Source of the DNA: Doryteuthis pealeii
Lineage: Eukaryota > Mollusca > Cephalopoda > Myopsida > Loliginidae
Length of the DNA stretch: 64,000 nt
Direction of reading: 5' to 3'
Assembly: GCA_023376005.1 (NCBI GenBank)
Contig: CM042145.1
Span: 15,858,066 to 15,922,065, forward strand
In this document: positions 24,063-38,300 of the stretch, in pieces
Layout: every line of letters begins with the position of its first letter
Numbering within the stretch: position 1 is the stretch's first letter
Made by a program: the position numbers and the translations under genes
Notes under the pieces: model-generated
Databases searched by the model: none
The model's input: only the letters and a program-made list of their open reading frames with translations
What the model was told of the DNA's origin: nothing

Positions 24063-27000
24063 TTTTTTCTGCCTCACCAGGCAGATCAATGCAAGGTCTT
24101 TTTTACATAGGGATTTTATCGGGACATCCTGCATGATTCAGTAATAATGGATCTACGTGACTAACATTTTTGCCCACCCCCTCTACCCAGGCAATGCTGG
24201 GTAACCACTTCTAGTTAATTTATATATTTCAAAGTGTAGATGTATTTACAAAGGTAATCTCAAAAGTAAGGTCACCAAAGTACTGAAGACGCAGGGAAAC
24301 TGTTTGTGCACTATTGGTAACACTGTTGTGTTTATTGTTCATGCGCCTGCCTCTGCGCACAGTCTTACTTAGTGTTATTGATCTTTAATGTTATTGTTTT
24401 ATTTTCCAATGTATTAAGATCAATCCTATGAATGATTTTATATAGAAATCAATTAAAATATAATTAAAATAATAATGATTTTATATAGAAATCAATTAAG
24501 ATATAATTAAAATAAGTGTATAAAATATGTCTTTCTAATTTGATATATTTCATTACATTAAAACTTAAAGTAAATACTGACTTTACTTACTTTACTTACA
24601 TTAAAACTTTAAAACTTACACCTGGAGGGCGCATATTCTTGCTAGTTTAGATAATCTAATAATTAATAATTAAGGAATATTTTATGAAGCCAAAATGTTT
24701 GGCTATTAAAGAACAGATGTATTTGTTATTAGTTTATTTACTGCTAAATAAAGCAAAAACCTAAGTGAACATTCTCTAAGTGAGCTAATTCTGTCATTTT
24801 TTTTCTGGTGTAGTACATGGTAAGAAGGTCACAGAAATGATCAGACAAGACACTGGGTAAAAAAAACAAAAAACAACTTACCTCCCTCAAAAAAACAAAA
24901 AAACCCTGAAAATATTAATTAAAAACTGTCTGGAATAATGAAAATATTTAATCTCAAAACTTCTGAAAATATTAATATTATTTGGATTATTCGGACTATT
25001 GTCCTCATCTTTATTGTTATCCGTACAATGTTTCGGACGATATGCTCTCCGGCCTTCTTCAGGTATTTTGTGTGTTGAACTCTGGAACCTTCTTGTCGTA
25101 ATCAGGAGCCATCATGGAACTTTGAATGCAATGTTGTACAGATAACAATAAAGATTAGGACAATAGTCTGAATAATCCAAATTATCAAGCCTCATCTCAA
25201 AATATTCCGAAAATATGTTCTTGTTTGCATCTGATGGGACACTACGAATGAAACCCAAAAGAAAAATAATTGACAAATATTCAATTTACATTCCAGATTA
25301 TTTTATGTGAAGCTTTTAACATTTAATTCTTCTTTTCAAACTTTTTACATTTTTTATTTATTGTTTAAAATAAAAATATATTAAATATATTAAATCTTTA
25401 TATTAAATCTATTAAATTATATAAACATATAGAACATAAATTTATAAATATCATCTTATAACATTTATTATAATATCAAATTTATTAAATTTATTATAAA
25501 TATATTAAATATCATCTTATAAATATCATCTTATAACATTTATTTATAATATCATCTTATAACATTTATTTATAAATATCAAATTTATTAAATTTATTTA
25601 AATATATTAAATATCATCTTATAATATCATCTTATAACATTTATTTATGAATATCATCTTATAACATTTATTTATATTCCAGATTATTTAATGTGAATTT
25701 TTAACATTTAATTCTTCTTTTCAAACTTTTTACATTTTTTATTTATTGTTTATTATTTTTAAAGATGAAAACTATCATTTCTACACTTTGCTGCTCTGGT
25801 CAACAACTTCCTGCTCACACTATCAGTTACTTACTTCAAGCTCTCATGTAAGTTCTTTTCTTTTTTGCAACTTTTATTTTTATCCTATTTGTTTTTATTC
25901 TTTATGCAATAGTTATTGTAGAATGAACATCATACTCACCTTCACAAGAAAGCTGTGACTAGCATCCAGTCACCAGACAAAAAAAAAAAAGACAGAGCGT
26001 AACCGAATACATTCTGTAGCAACTGACAGAACATGGTCAACTGTTCAGTATATATGGATAAAAATATCCACACTAAAACTACCAGCCACTCAGAATCCTA
26101 GAAATAGACTTGACCATGCCACATAGTAGAATAGCCCAACCTGCTATTTAAACCACTTAACAAGTCTGGATTCTCAGAAGCAGATTCAACTTGCAACACA
26201 GTTGAATACTGATCTCTACAGTTACCATTATCAAGTCTTGCCAACAGCACATATTCCTTTGCCATCCATCCCTATATCAGCCATTGAAACTGGTAAGTCC
26301 TCCAGATGGCACCTAGTGTCTGCACAGTGTTGATGAATATAACGTTTTGGTTGGCCAACACTGGTGTGTCCATGTGTAGGAGTCCACAGACGAACAATGC
26401 TTATGAATTTGTCCTTATTTCACCAGCAGTGTCCAGCATGTCTTGTTCATCTTACTTGAATGGATGGTGAGATCGGAGAGATACATTTAAAATTCCCTTT
26501 TGTATTTGGTATTTCAAATATTTGCCAGAACATATCAATATATTCATTTATATACAGGGATAAGGGCCGGGTTAGCTCAGTCGGTAGAGCATTCGACTAG
26601 AAGCCACAAGGTTCCTATGTTTGATACCGGCCCTCGCCAACTCAGTGTATGAGTAGCACAGGGATCTGTGCGGTAAAGTAAGGAGCTGATGGTATGTGTG
26701 GTGCTCCACCTCAGACGCAAAAACAATCTACTTGATCTACTACTGCTAGTGAAAAGGGGATAGACTGATACTGACTTTAAGCCACTCCGACGACTTTACT
26801 TACTTTTATATACAGAGATACATTTTTTTGGTTGGTTTGTGAGATGAGCGGTAAGTGGTCGTACAACTGCTGTTTTGTCAGATGCTTTTTCCAAGATTTG
26901 TTCAAAACTGCCTGCAGCATCCTTGTGTAGTTCCCATCTAGATTTTTCTCCAAGCATTTTGTTAGAGTCTAAGTGGTGCAGCCATACAGTAGTATTGACA

Positions 27001-30000
27001 CAGCTACAGCTTAAAAGAATCCCTGCTTTATCTTATCAGAAGAGAGATCAGATTTTCATAAAGTCAATAACCTGTCAATAGTAATCCACATTTTACCTAT
27101 GTGTATGTTGACATCGTTTTGAGTCGATGTGATAAATGGAAAATAATTAATATACATATCTTCACATTGGGGCCAAGAAATAGTAGCAGTAGATGACTAT
27201 AACAAAGACTACTCAAACTCTCAAGACCTGTTCTCTTGAGAGTTTGATGAATGAATAAAAGATATAATGCACCAGTAAATAACTATTTAAAAACTTTTAC
27301 ATTTTTTCAGCTCAGTTAACTTTGAACCACATATCTTTGAGGCATAACACAGATTCTCAAAGATACATGGTTCAAAGTTAACTAACCTGAAAAAATGTAA
27401 AAGTTTTAGATAAAATATTGATGCATTATATCTTTTATTCATTAATATATCAACACTGAAAATTTCATTAAATTGGGTTAATTCCCTGATTTTTTTTATT
27501 TTTTTTTTATTTTTATTTTTTTTTTTTTTTTCAGCGGAGTGACATACGATGGTGGAATTTAGGTCCGTTAAGTTCGATTTATTCTTGAATGACTATGGTA
27601 TATTTAATTTGTTTGTATTAAAGGAAAATATTGAAACAGCACTATCGAGACCAAGATATCATCCAAACTTGCATTGAATTGGTTACTAGGATTATCCCAC
27701 ACCTGTCCTGCGAGTCTGAAGAAATGGTTAGCAGTGAGATGACCGGGAATCAAAATTGTCTCCTCAACCTTTTTAGTGGCATTTGGTAAGTGAAAAACAT
27801 TTTTATAAGATATTTTTTTTTAATAATTTGTAATCCATCAAAATTCTGGCAAGAATACATTCAAAATGACAAACATTCTTGTTAGTGAGATCTGATTTCC
27901 ATATAACTAATAATCTGTTTGTAGCAGACCATGCCTTCCCTATGCATGCATTAACATTGCTTTCTGCGGAGGAGATAATACTACCTAGGTATGTGAATTG
28001 TTCTACTGGCTTTAGAGGCTCACCGTCAAGTGTGGAGATGCCCCCTTTCTTTTTAAAACATATGAACTCAGTTTTATTGGCGTTCACAGAGAGGCCGATG
28101 TTCTGTGCTGCCTTTCCCAGGCTATGTAGCAGGGGTTCGGCTTGTGCAGGTGAATTTGCAAGAAGGAAGGAAGTAGTATATGCAATCAAATATAGTAAGG
28201 ATCATGCCAGATTTATATACATGTAAATTGCTTGAAACATATCTATTAAGTTTGGAGAGAGGGAATAACAAAGTTAACAGTTACTTTTTTGACTTACAAA
28301 TTTTCCAACCTTCATCAAGTTTATTTCCTAGTTAGATAACTTGATATTACAGAGTTACCCAGAAAAAACAGAACCCAAATTATTTTTTTATTTTCCCATT
28401 AAACTAACCCTAAACCCCAACCCTAACCATAACCCTTGTTGGACTTAAACTTTAAAAAAAATTAGAATTAAATTAACAGTTTTATTACAAAATTTGTGGG
28501 TTCTGTTTTTTCTGGGTCACTCTGTAATATTATGTTACTCAACTAAGGGGGGATAGGGTTGGGGTTTAGGGTTAGTTTAATGAGAAAATAGATAAATAAT
28601 TTGGGTTCTGTTTTTTCTGGGTCACTCTGTAATATTATGTTACTCAACTAGGGGGTTAGGGTTGGGGTTTAGGGTTAGTTTAATGAGAAAATAGATAAAT
28701 AATTTGGGTTCTGTTTTTTCTGGGTCACCTGTAATATCATGTTACTCAACTAGGAAATAACCCTTCATTAGGTGTATGAAAATGGACTCTCTCATCAATT
28801 TCGACGCATGAGGGTTCATCCAATGAACAACCTACACAGTGTTTTGTTTATAGTGGTGAAGGTTTGTGTTGGACCATCTGCACTTTTTGGCAAAATCGAT
28901 AGGAAAGAATTGGTGCACAAGGAATGCCACAAACCCAATCAACAACTGACTTCAGGTTTTTCAAATTCAGAGTTTTTCCTTCTCCTAGACTGGTTACCTA
29001 CCCAAGGTTAAAGAGTCCAGTATGCCCTACTATTTTACCCATAGCTGGAGGGAGAATATATGAATACATACCTTTCACAAGGGTATTAGTGCTATGTGAA
29101 ATGCAAACAGCCTTGTCTAGAATTTGAACTCGGGTCGACGAGTCCATTTCCTACGACTCTAACCATTATGCCATGCACCTCCATATCAGGTGTATAAACA
29201 TTCTGTTAACAACATCAAGAACACGAGGAAGTGTTTTTATTGTCTGAATAAAATTTAGAATGTTTCTAACTCTTCTCAAAGTTTTTTTTTTTTATTTTGA
29301 GATTATTTCTTATGGGCAATTCCATGTCAAATCATCCTGAAAAAAGTAAAATTATCACCCAACCCCTTTTTTGAATTGGAAGTTCAAATTTTGAGGAATG
29401 TCTAACTTTAGCATAGTCCATACGCAGTAATACTTTTTTGGTACGATCAACTGCCTGACGCTTGAGTCCAGCCAATTAGCCCCGGTCGTACTTTTGTTTT
29501 TATCAAGATTTGTGGGCGTTTGTATTTTTTGTTTTCATAAAAATCTGTGGGCAGGGCTAATAGGCTGGACTCGAGCGTCAGGCAGTTAATCGTACCAAAA
29601 AAGTATTACCCGTCCATACGTGTACAAAATTTCAGAAAAATCGAAGCGGGTGGTTGAAATAGCCTGGATGATTTGACATGGAATTACCCTTATAATTTTG
29701 AATTATCTGCTTATGTTTTTTTGTTTTTTTTCTCCAGGTTATTACAAAATAAAGGAAAGCATCACAGCAGAGTTCATCTTGCCATGGCAAAATGCCTTCT
29801 CACATTCATTCAGGTAAAAAAATGTTGTTTTAATAAAATGTTTTATCGGACATGTTTTTTGCATCTCCATTCATTTACTTTGTTTTACTTGCTTATCAAC
29901 TTTGTCATTCCTACTAATAATATCTTAAAATATTCTTACTAGCAAAAAAAAAAGAACACCCTCCGGGTGGTGTAAAATTAAATTATTGAAAGATATTGCC

Positions 30001-33000
30001 TGAGTTGGGTTGGAAAAATTAAATAAATAAAATAAAACATTTAACATTTTAAAAAGATTGACTACTTACTTAAAAAGCATCATATTCACTCCACTGCACT
30101 GAGATATTTGTTTTGTTTTACAACAGTAAGGGCCTCCAAAACATTTCTAAAAATTTCTGATTTAATTATTCAGACTTATCTTTATAGAAAAATTTAAATA
30201 TCGTACAAACAAAATATATTTTAGTATTATCTGTGTTATTTGGACTATTGTCCCCATCTTCATTGTTATTTGTACAACGTTTCGGCCGATATGCCCTCCG
30301 GCCTTCTTCGGGTATTTCTTGTCGGACTCGGGAACCTTCTCAGACTCGGGAACCTTCTTTTCGAACTCGGGAACTTTCTTGTCGTATTCAGGAGCCATCA
30401 CAGAACTTTGACAAGAAAGTTCCCGAGTTCGAAAAGAAGGTACCCGAGTCCGAGAAGGTTCCTGAGTCTGACAAGAAATACCTGAAGAAGGCCGGAGGGC
30501 ATATCGGCCGAAACGTTGTACAAATAACAATGAAGATGGGGACAATAGTCCGAATAACGCAGATAATACTAATCTTCAAGCCTCATCTCAAACATTCAGA
30601 GAAATAAAATATATTTTGTTCGGATTTGATAAAATGAAATAAGCAGGTGGGGGTTCAACCTATTAAACAACTATTTCTCCTAATATATTTTAAACATAAA
30701 TTCATCTAAAGCTGAATAAGTATCATCATTTTTGTGAAAGTTTGACTCTTATTTGATTTTTCATAGAATTCTTTAGAAATTACTGTGACGTAAGCAGTGA
30801 CGTAGCTTCAGTTACAGACAAAAACAGACTGAATCTTCATTATTAATAGATTATCAATCTATTATGGTTTTGTTTAATATAGTAAAGTAAGTCGTCGGGG
30901 TGGCCTAAAGTCGGTATCAGCCAGTCGGCGAGGGAGTCTATCCCCTTTTCAATAGCGCTAGACCAAGGAGATTGTTTTTAGCATCTGAGGTGGAGCGCCA
31001 AACCTACCATCAGCTACTTACTTTACCGCACAGATCCCTATGCTACTCGTACGCTGAGTTGGCGAGGACCGGTATCGAACTAGGAACCTTGTGGTTTCTA
31101 GCCAAACGCTCTACCGACTGAGCTAACCCTTGATTAATATAAGAAGGGTAATTCTAAATAGAACATACCATAAATTGTGATATACAAATTGAACTCAAAA
31201 TTTTTAAAATTCAAACTTTACGTTTAGCTTTATGACAGTAGCAAACAATAATATCAAACACAATTTGCCAAAACCAAAACCCTCATGTTTCTCAGTCGGT
31301 AGAGCGTTCGCCTAGGAACCACAAGGTTCTTGGTTTGATACCAGCCCTTGCCAACTCAGTGTATGAGCAGCACAGGGATCTGTGCGGTAAAGTGAGGAGC
31401 CGATGGTAGGTGTGGCGCTCCACTTCAGACGCTTAAAAACAATTTCCTCGGTCTAGCACTAGTGAAAAGGGGATAGACTCCCTCGCTGTCTGGCTGATTC
31501 TAACTTTAATCTGACCAACAATTTTAAACAAAGAATACAATAAGACTTTAATCCAATTAAATGATTACTAAACCATTTATTTCATTTCATACAGCAATGC
31601 AATTTATTATTTTGGTTAGAATTTATTTATGAATATTTTCAGCAATTTTTTTGACAGAAATTATTTCTAGACAAAATAAAATTGTATGTATTAGTTTTCA
31701 GAAATTGTATTTATTAGTCTTTGGACATTGTATATATTAGTTTCTAGAGATTGTATTTATTAGTTTCTAGAGATTGTACTAATTAGTCTCTAGAAATTGT
31801 ATTTATTAGTCTCTAGAAATTGTATTTATTAGTCTCTGGAGATTGTATTTATTAGTTTCTAGAAATTGTATTTATTAGTCTCTAGAAATTGTATTTATTA
31901 GTCTCTGGAGATTGTATTTATTAGTTTCTAGAAATTGTATTTATTAGTTTCTAGAATTTGTATTTATTAGTCTCCAGAAATTGTATTTATTTGTTTCTCT
32001 CAAAACTTAGGCAATATGGAAATAAACTTTAAAAAATGATTAATTTGCATACAAATTTTAGCTGAGAATATTTATAAATTACAAAAAATAATTAAACCCA
32101 TTAATACTAGGGTGAGTCAAAAGTTTTGCAATATTTTGGTAACTTATTTGTTTTATTCTTCAAGTTACAACAAAAGCAGCCTAGCATTAAAAGTAGAGGC
32201 CATTGTGTTGCGCTATCTGAAGGCACATAATCTACTAGTTCTTTGATCCCACTTCTTGTCCTTCAAGATGAAGAATTCCTCCAATGAAGCTTCCTCCTCC
32301 TTTTTGTTGTTGAAGTGTTGTGAGCCCTGGCTCGGAACAAGTAATAATCTGAGGGAACTAGGTCCAGACTATATGTTGGGGGAAGCCACCTTTCTGCCAT
32401 TTCTTTGATCTCAAGCTGATACTTGTTCTTATCATTCAAGACAAAGAACTCCTTCACTGAAGTTTCCACTTCCTCTTGTTGAAGTGTCGTGAACTCAGGA
32501 AGTGAGCCATGGATCGGAACAAGTAATAATCCAAGGGTTGTATGTCCAGACTATTGTAACATAATAGGATGGAAAAAGCCAGAAATGTAAGAGATTACAT
32601 GTAGTTAACATGGAAAGATTTTGATGATGAAGCACTCGGCCATTTGTTGAATTCTGATTGGTTAAGACAAGGGAGTGAGGAGAGTGAGAGAATGAGAGAG
32701 GAGGAAAGATCAGTTTGGAACAAAGCCATGGCAGGGTGAGACGCAAGATGCGTATCTGTCACCCAAGGCTGTTAGACTTGGGGATAAAATAAAATAAAAA
32801 TAACTAAAAATTTTATAGCACACATGCAAATATTACAAAACTTTAGACTCACCCTAGAATTTAATTAAATTTCTTTATTTATTCATCTTTTTTTTTTGGG
32901 GGGGGGGGTAATAATATTTTGGTTGATTCATTTTTCAACCTTCATTTGATGGAAGTTTTTCCAGATTTCAACTGGGGTCTTTTAGTTGCATTGCATTTTG

Positions 33001-35012
33001 GGATTTGGTAACCAGACAAAAATTCTACCTGAAATGTGTGAAAATATAAAATTGACAACATAAAATTGTACACAATTTCTCTATATCTATTAATAATGGA
33101 GATTCGTTTCCGGTTTTTGTCTGTAACAAAAATTACGTCACTGCTTACCTCACATTACCCAAAATCGCCATAACATAGAATAAATACACTCAAAATTTGA
33201 ACATGCAACATTAGACAGTCCTCATTGCTTTTTTTAAAACAAGTTTTAATAAATACATGACTGGTATTATATATCTATATATAGTTTGTTTTTATTTTAA
33301 TACATATTTAAAGTTTACATTTCAAATTGTTTTATTTTTTAATCCTTTAATGAATTTGATGATTTTACTTACTTAGGGTACAAACTCGCAGACATTGAAT
33401 TTTTTACTCCCACCCCTCAGGCAATATGTTTCAAAAATCTATTTTTACATCGCCCGGTGGGTGTTTTTTTTTATTTTGTACTAGTAAATATAACTTAAAA
33501 AAAAATTTTTTTAATTTATTATAATTACACTAATTTAGCTCAGCTAGTAGTGTGTCCGCCTAGGAATCACAAGGTTCCTGGTTCAATACCGGCCCTGTCC
33601 AACTCAGCATATGAGTAGCACAGGGATCTGTACAGTAAAGTGAGGAGCTGATGGTAGGTGTGGCGTTCCACCTCAGACGCTAAAATAATCTCCATGGTGT
33701 AGCACTAGTGAAAAGGGGATAGACTCCCTTGCTGTCTGACTGATACTGACATTAGGTTGGCCTAATAACTTTACTATTACTACTTAATACACTAATATAT
33801 TCTACTCCAGATATTTTAATGATAGTAGATCTTTTACAAATAGAATTTACATAAACTTGAGTTGTCCACATTTCGTGGTAACTATTATATTTTCCCAACA
33901 GAATGATCCTGAAAGTAAGTGGACAGTTATCAATTCTGATGATACGGAGAATGTACTCATGTGGAGGAAGTTCCCAAACTATTTGTCTGATGCATCCCTA
34001 CAAGTACGTCTTTACTGTGCCAGAAATATATCATGGTAAGTAAAAGGATAACAAATTTTCCTTATCAAATATATATGCGAAAGTCATTCAATAAATAAAG
34101 GTAATTTTTTTTGAAGATAGCAAAATAATTTTTTTGGTATTATTTGGATTATTCGGATTATTGTCCTCATCTTTATTGTTATCTGCACTATTTCACTGAA
34201 TTTTTGAGATGAGGCTTGATAATTAGTATTATTTGGATTATTCGGACTATTGTCCTCATCTTTATTATTATCTGCACTATTTCACTGAATTTTTGAGATG
34301 AGGCTTGATAATTAGTATTATTCGGACTATTGTCCCCATCTTTATTGTTATCTGTACAACGTTTCAGCCTCCTTTAGTTATTTCTTGCCGGACTTGGGAA
34401 CCTTGTACAGATAACAAAAAAGATGAGGACAATAGTCTGAATAATCCAAATAATACTAATTATCAAACCTCATCTAAAAAATTCAGAGAAATAAAAAAAA
34501 ATTTCTCCATAAATGTAAACTCTGCATTGTTTGAAATTGTTTTTTAGAAAAAATTATTTTAATATTGCAGAAATATTTGTTTTGAGGCTATTCAAAATGG
34601 CGGCAAATCAAAAAGTGCTCGAGGCTTGAACAGCAGTCTGTCATCAAATTTTGGTGGCTGAGAAGAGCAGACTATGTGAAATTTACAGAAGCTTGTTTTA
34701 GTTTTTTTTTTAAATGTTTACAAATGGGTTAAACGTGGATTTGCCATGATGAGCCAGAGTCGAAAAGACAGTCCATGGATTGGAAACACACTGACTCTCC
34801 AGTAGAGAAAAATTTTCATGCTCAGCAGTCAGTAAAGAAGGTCATGCTGACAGTCTTCAGGGACATGGAAAAGACCCATCACTATTAATTTCTTGGAAAT
34901 AGGTGTAACTGTAAACACTGCTTCCTAATGCTAAATCCTTGGGAAAAATTCACCTTATTTATTGAATGACTCATATTTTTCTAGTATGAATGTGAGTATG
35001 TGTGTGTGTGTA

Positions 35013-35050
<38 letters not shown>

Positions 35051-35294
35051 AGTTAAGAGAAAGGAAATGAATCCGACGGTATAAGTATAGATAAAAGGAT
35101 ATGAAAACAACACAATATGCTGTTAAAGTGAAAATATTTTATATCATATTCATAGCTAATATTGAACAATATTTCGATTTATAAAAATCAAGCTCTGAAG
35201 ATGATTTTTATAAATCAAAATATTGTTCAATATTAGCTATGAATATGATATAAAATATTTTCATTTTAACAGCATTGTGTGTTTTCATATCCAT

Positions 35295-35384
<90 letters not shown>

Positions 35385-38300
35385 TCACAAGGTTACCCAA
35401 AAGTTGCTTAGTTATTTAAAAATAAAAGATAATTTATAAATAAAATGGGTTATTTCCTATAAGTCTAACATAAACAAAGGGGAACCACTCTTGACTGATA
35501 AATTATTTATTTATTTGATCTACTAGGAAAAAAGATGGGGTTAGGATTAGAGTTTAGGGTTAGTTTAATGGGAAAATAAATAATTCATCAGTCAAGAGTG
35601 GTTCCCCTTTGTTTATGTTGGACTTATAGGAAACAACCATAAAATGATGATTTATTTTTTGTAGCATAAAAAATTTGTACAATGGAAACAAATTTATTTT
35701 TATGCCTTAGCTTACTTTATATTCTAAAAAGAAAAATTATAAATAAAAAATTCATATTTTTCTTCTTTTTAAAAAAAAATTAATAACAAATAATAACATA
35801 CTCAGCCTTGATAATGGTTCTGAAGAGAACTGAAAGTACTTGCTCTACAAATGAAAACTCTTCTGGACAAATCATTAATTCCTTTTGTGATGATAACATT
35901 TAAAAAATTGTTACAAAAATTGAGAAAAACACTAAAAAAAAAACTCCAAAACAATAAGGATTCTATTATTTTTAACCAAATTTATTTGAATAAGGCTGGT
36001 TTAACTCAGACGGTAGATCGTCCGACTAGGAACCACAAGGTTTTGGGTTCGATACCGGCCCTCACCAACTCAGCATATGAGTAGCACAGGGATCTGTGTG
36101 GTAAAGTGAGGAGCTGATGGTAGTTGTGGTACTCTGCCTCAGATGCTAAAAAACAATCTCTTTGGTCTAGTGCCAGTGAAAAGGAGATAGACTCCCTCAC
36201 TGTCTGGCTGATACAAACTTTAGTCCACCCCAACAACTTTACTTACTTTTACTTATATATGTGTATTATTTAAAAGTAAGGAAATGAATCCAACTGTATA
36301 TAAGGGTAAGATAATATGAAAAAACACTGATGTTGTTCAAATAAAGTTGTTTATTATGCTGATATTGCAATCTGTTAAAAATCTTCTTCAGAGTATATGT
36401 TTGTTAATAAGAAGAGAGTTTATTATGCTGATATTGCAATATTTCAATCTGTTAAGAATCTTCTTCAGAGTATATGTTTTGTTAATAAGAAGAGTTTATT
36501 ATGCTGATATTGCAATATTTCAATCTGTTAAAATCTTCTTCAGAGTATATGTTTTGTTAATAAGAAGAGAGTTTATTATGCTGATATTGCAATATTTCAA
36601 TCTGTTAAAAATCTTCTTCAGAGTATATGTTTTGTTAATAAGAAGAGAGTTTATTATGCTGATATTGCAATATTTCAATCTGTTAAGAATCTTCTTCAGA
36701 GTATATGTTTTGTTAATAAGAAGAGAGTTTATTATGCTGATATTGCAATATTTCAATCTGTTAAAAATCTTTTTCAGAGTATATGTTTTGTTAATAAGAA
36801 GAGAGTTTATTATGCTGATATTGCAATATTTCAATCTGTTAAAAATCTTCTTCAGAGTATATGTTTTGTTAATAAGAAGAGAGTTTATTATGCTGATATT
36901 GCAATATTTCAATATGTTAAAAATCTTCTTCAGAGTATATGTTTTGTTAATAAGAAGAGAGTTTATTATGCTGATATTGCAATATTTCAATCTGTTAAAA
37001 ATCTTCTTCAGAGTATATGTTTTATTAATAAGAAGAGAGTTTATGAAAATCATGACCGTTTTCAGATGGGATACCGGAATTATTAGGAAAAGAGAATATT
37101 TTTAATTTTAAACAAAAAATGATCAAAGAGTATGTGTCACATTCATAATCAGAATTGTGACAAATTTTATATATGTGTGTGGATTGATAACAACTGATTT
37201 AGAGTGCGTAATATCTAAAAGCAAAGATTCCAATTGTCTATTTTGAAGATTGTGTTACTTAATTTGTCTGTAGATAATTGAAACCTTTGTTCTTTTGCAT
37301 CTTGAAATACATCCAACTACCAGTCTGTTCCATAGAAGAGACAATTCTGGGAAAACACATCCATTAAGTCGGCAGCAACAAGAGGAAACATTTCAGAAGG
37401 TGTATGAGTGCACAGAAGACTGTCTAAACATCCAGGTAACATTTTATATTAAGCTTCTGCTTTATGAATACACCTTTGAATTTGATCATATTAATTGAAA
37501 ACTGCTTACCTGTTACTTTGTCTCATCTATTTTTGGTAAATCTGTATTATCTTTTAGGCACAAATTCAAATACTGTAGTGAGAGAAATTATGTACGTTGT
37601 AGCTCAAAGCGAGCACGAACATGTCTGGAATGCAAAATGAGATCAGGGAGGAGTGTAGTGGGCGCCTACAGAGTTTGAACTCACATGATCGTGAGTCGTA
37701 ACTCGAAGTCAGAATACCTCGTTGCCGCGTATGCAAATTCCTACACTGCGATGGCAGTGCTGGACGTGATTGGCCCGGATGTAGGATCTTGGACAGGGCA
37801 GTGATTATTTAAGACCTGCCTTCCCACACTGAGACAGTTGCGTTTTGATCTTGGTAACGAAAACACAGACGTGCAACGAACAAGAGGCATGTGAGCTTTG
37901 GTGGAGGACTGCTGGAAAAATTGTTGCAGGTGGAAGGACTTGGTCAGGGGACTTTCACAGTTGGGAGAACATCTTTTTCAGTGGAGAGATCCAGCTGTCC
38001 GACCTGACGAATTTTATGTTTTCTCAACGTATTTCTGTTTACATTATAAATACTTACGCAACAGCAGGTACTGTTAACAACCTGAGTCTTGTTTTATCAA
38101 AAATTACTTGATTCAGCATTAAATAACCTGAAAAGGGTTGATATGCCGTAAAACAGCCAACCAACCAATCAACGTCCCGATATTTTAATTCTTTGTGTTA
38201 CTGATATTGCTACTACAATGTTAACCTCCGCTTGGGTGGTCACTACTAGAATAGGCTCAGTCCTAATTGTGATCTATTTCTCTGGGCTAAAGAGCCTTGG

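Noticed and set aside
23930..24136. Phe-rich and Lys-rich open frames
   Set aside because: They translate poly-T and poly-A runs inside a Helitron.
27879..28226. 115-codon plus-strand frame
   Set aside because: Antisense shadow of the LINE RT fragment on the minus strand.
30162..30607. Serine/arginine-rich frames of about 125 codons on both strands
   Set aside because: They read the two arms of a palindrome and its internal repeat. The two proteins are nearly the same sequence, which exposes the inverted repeat.
36347..37105. 252-codon open frame with a 26-residue repeat (and 177 codons on the other strand)
   Set aside because: Both strands are open only because the 78-bp unit is a multiple of three without stops. 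It is tandem repeat, AT-rich and hydrophobic by composition, and flanked by mobile-element sequence.
37274..37323. Longer ATM exon E10 starting at the TGTAG acceptor (37273)
   Set aside because: It would join to the previous exon's TG as TGA, and the extra residues have no ATM counterpart. The CCAG at 37323 fits phase and alignment.
37600..38110. Solo LTR
   Set aside because: TATA-like sequence and higher GC are suggestive, but no matching ends or target duplication could be found.
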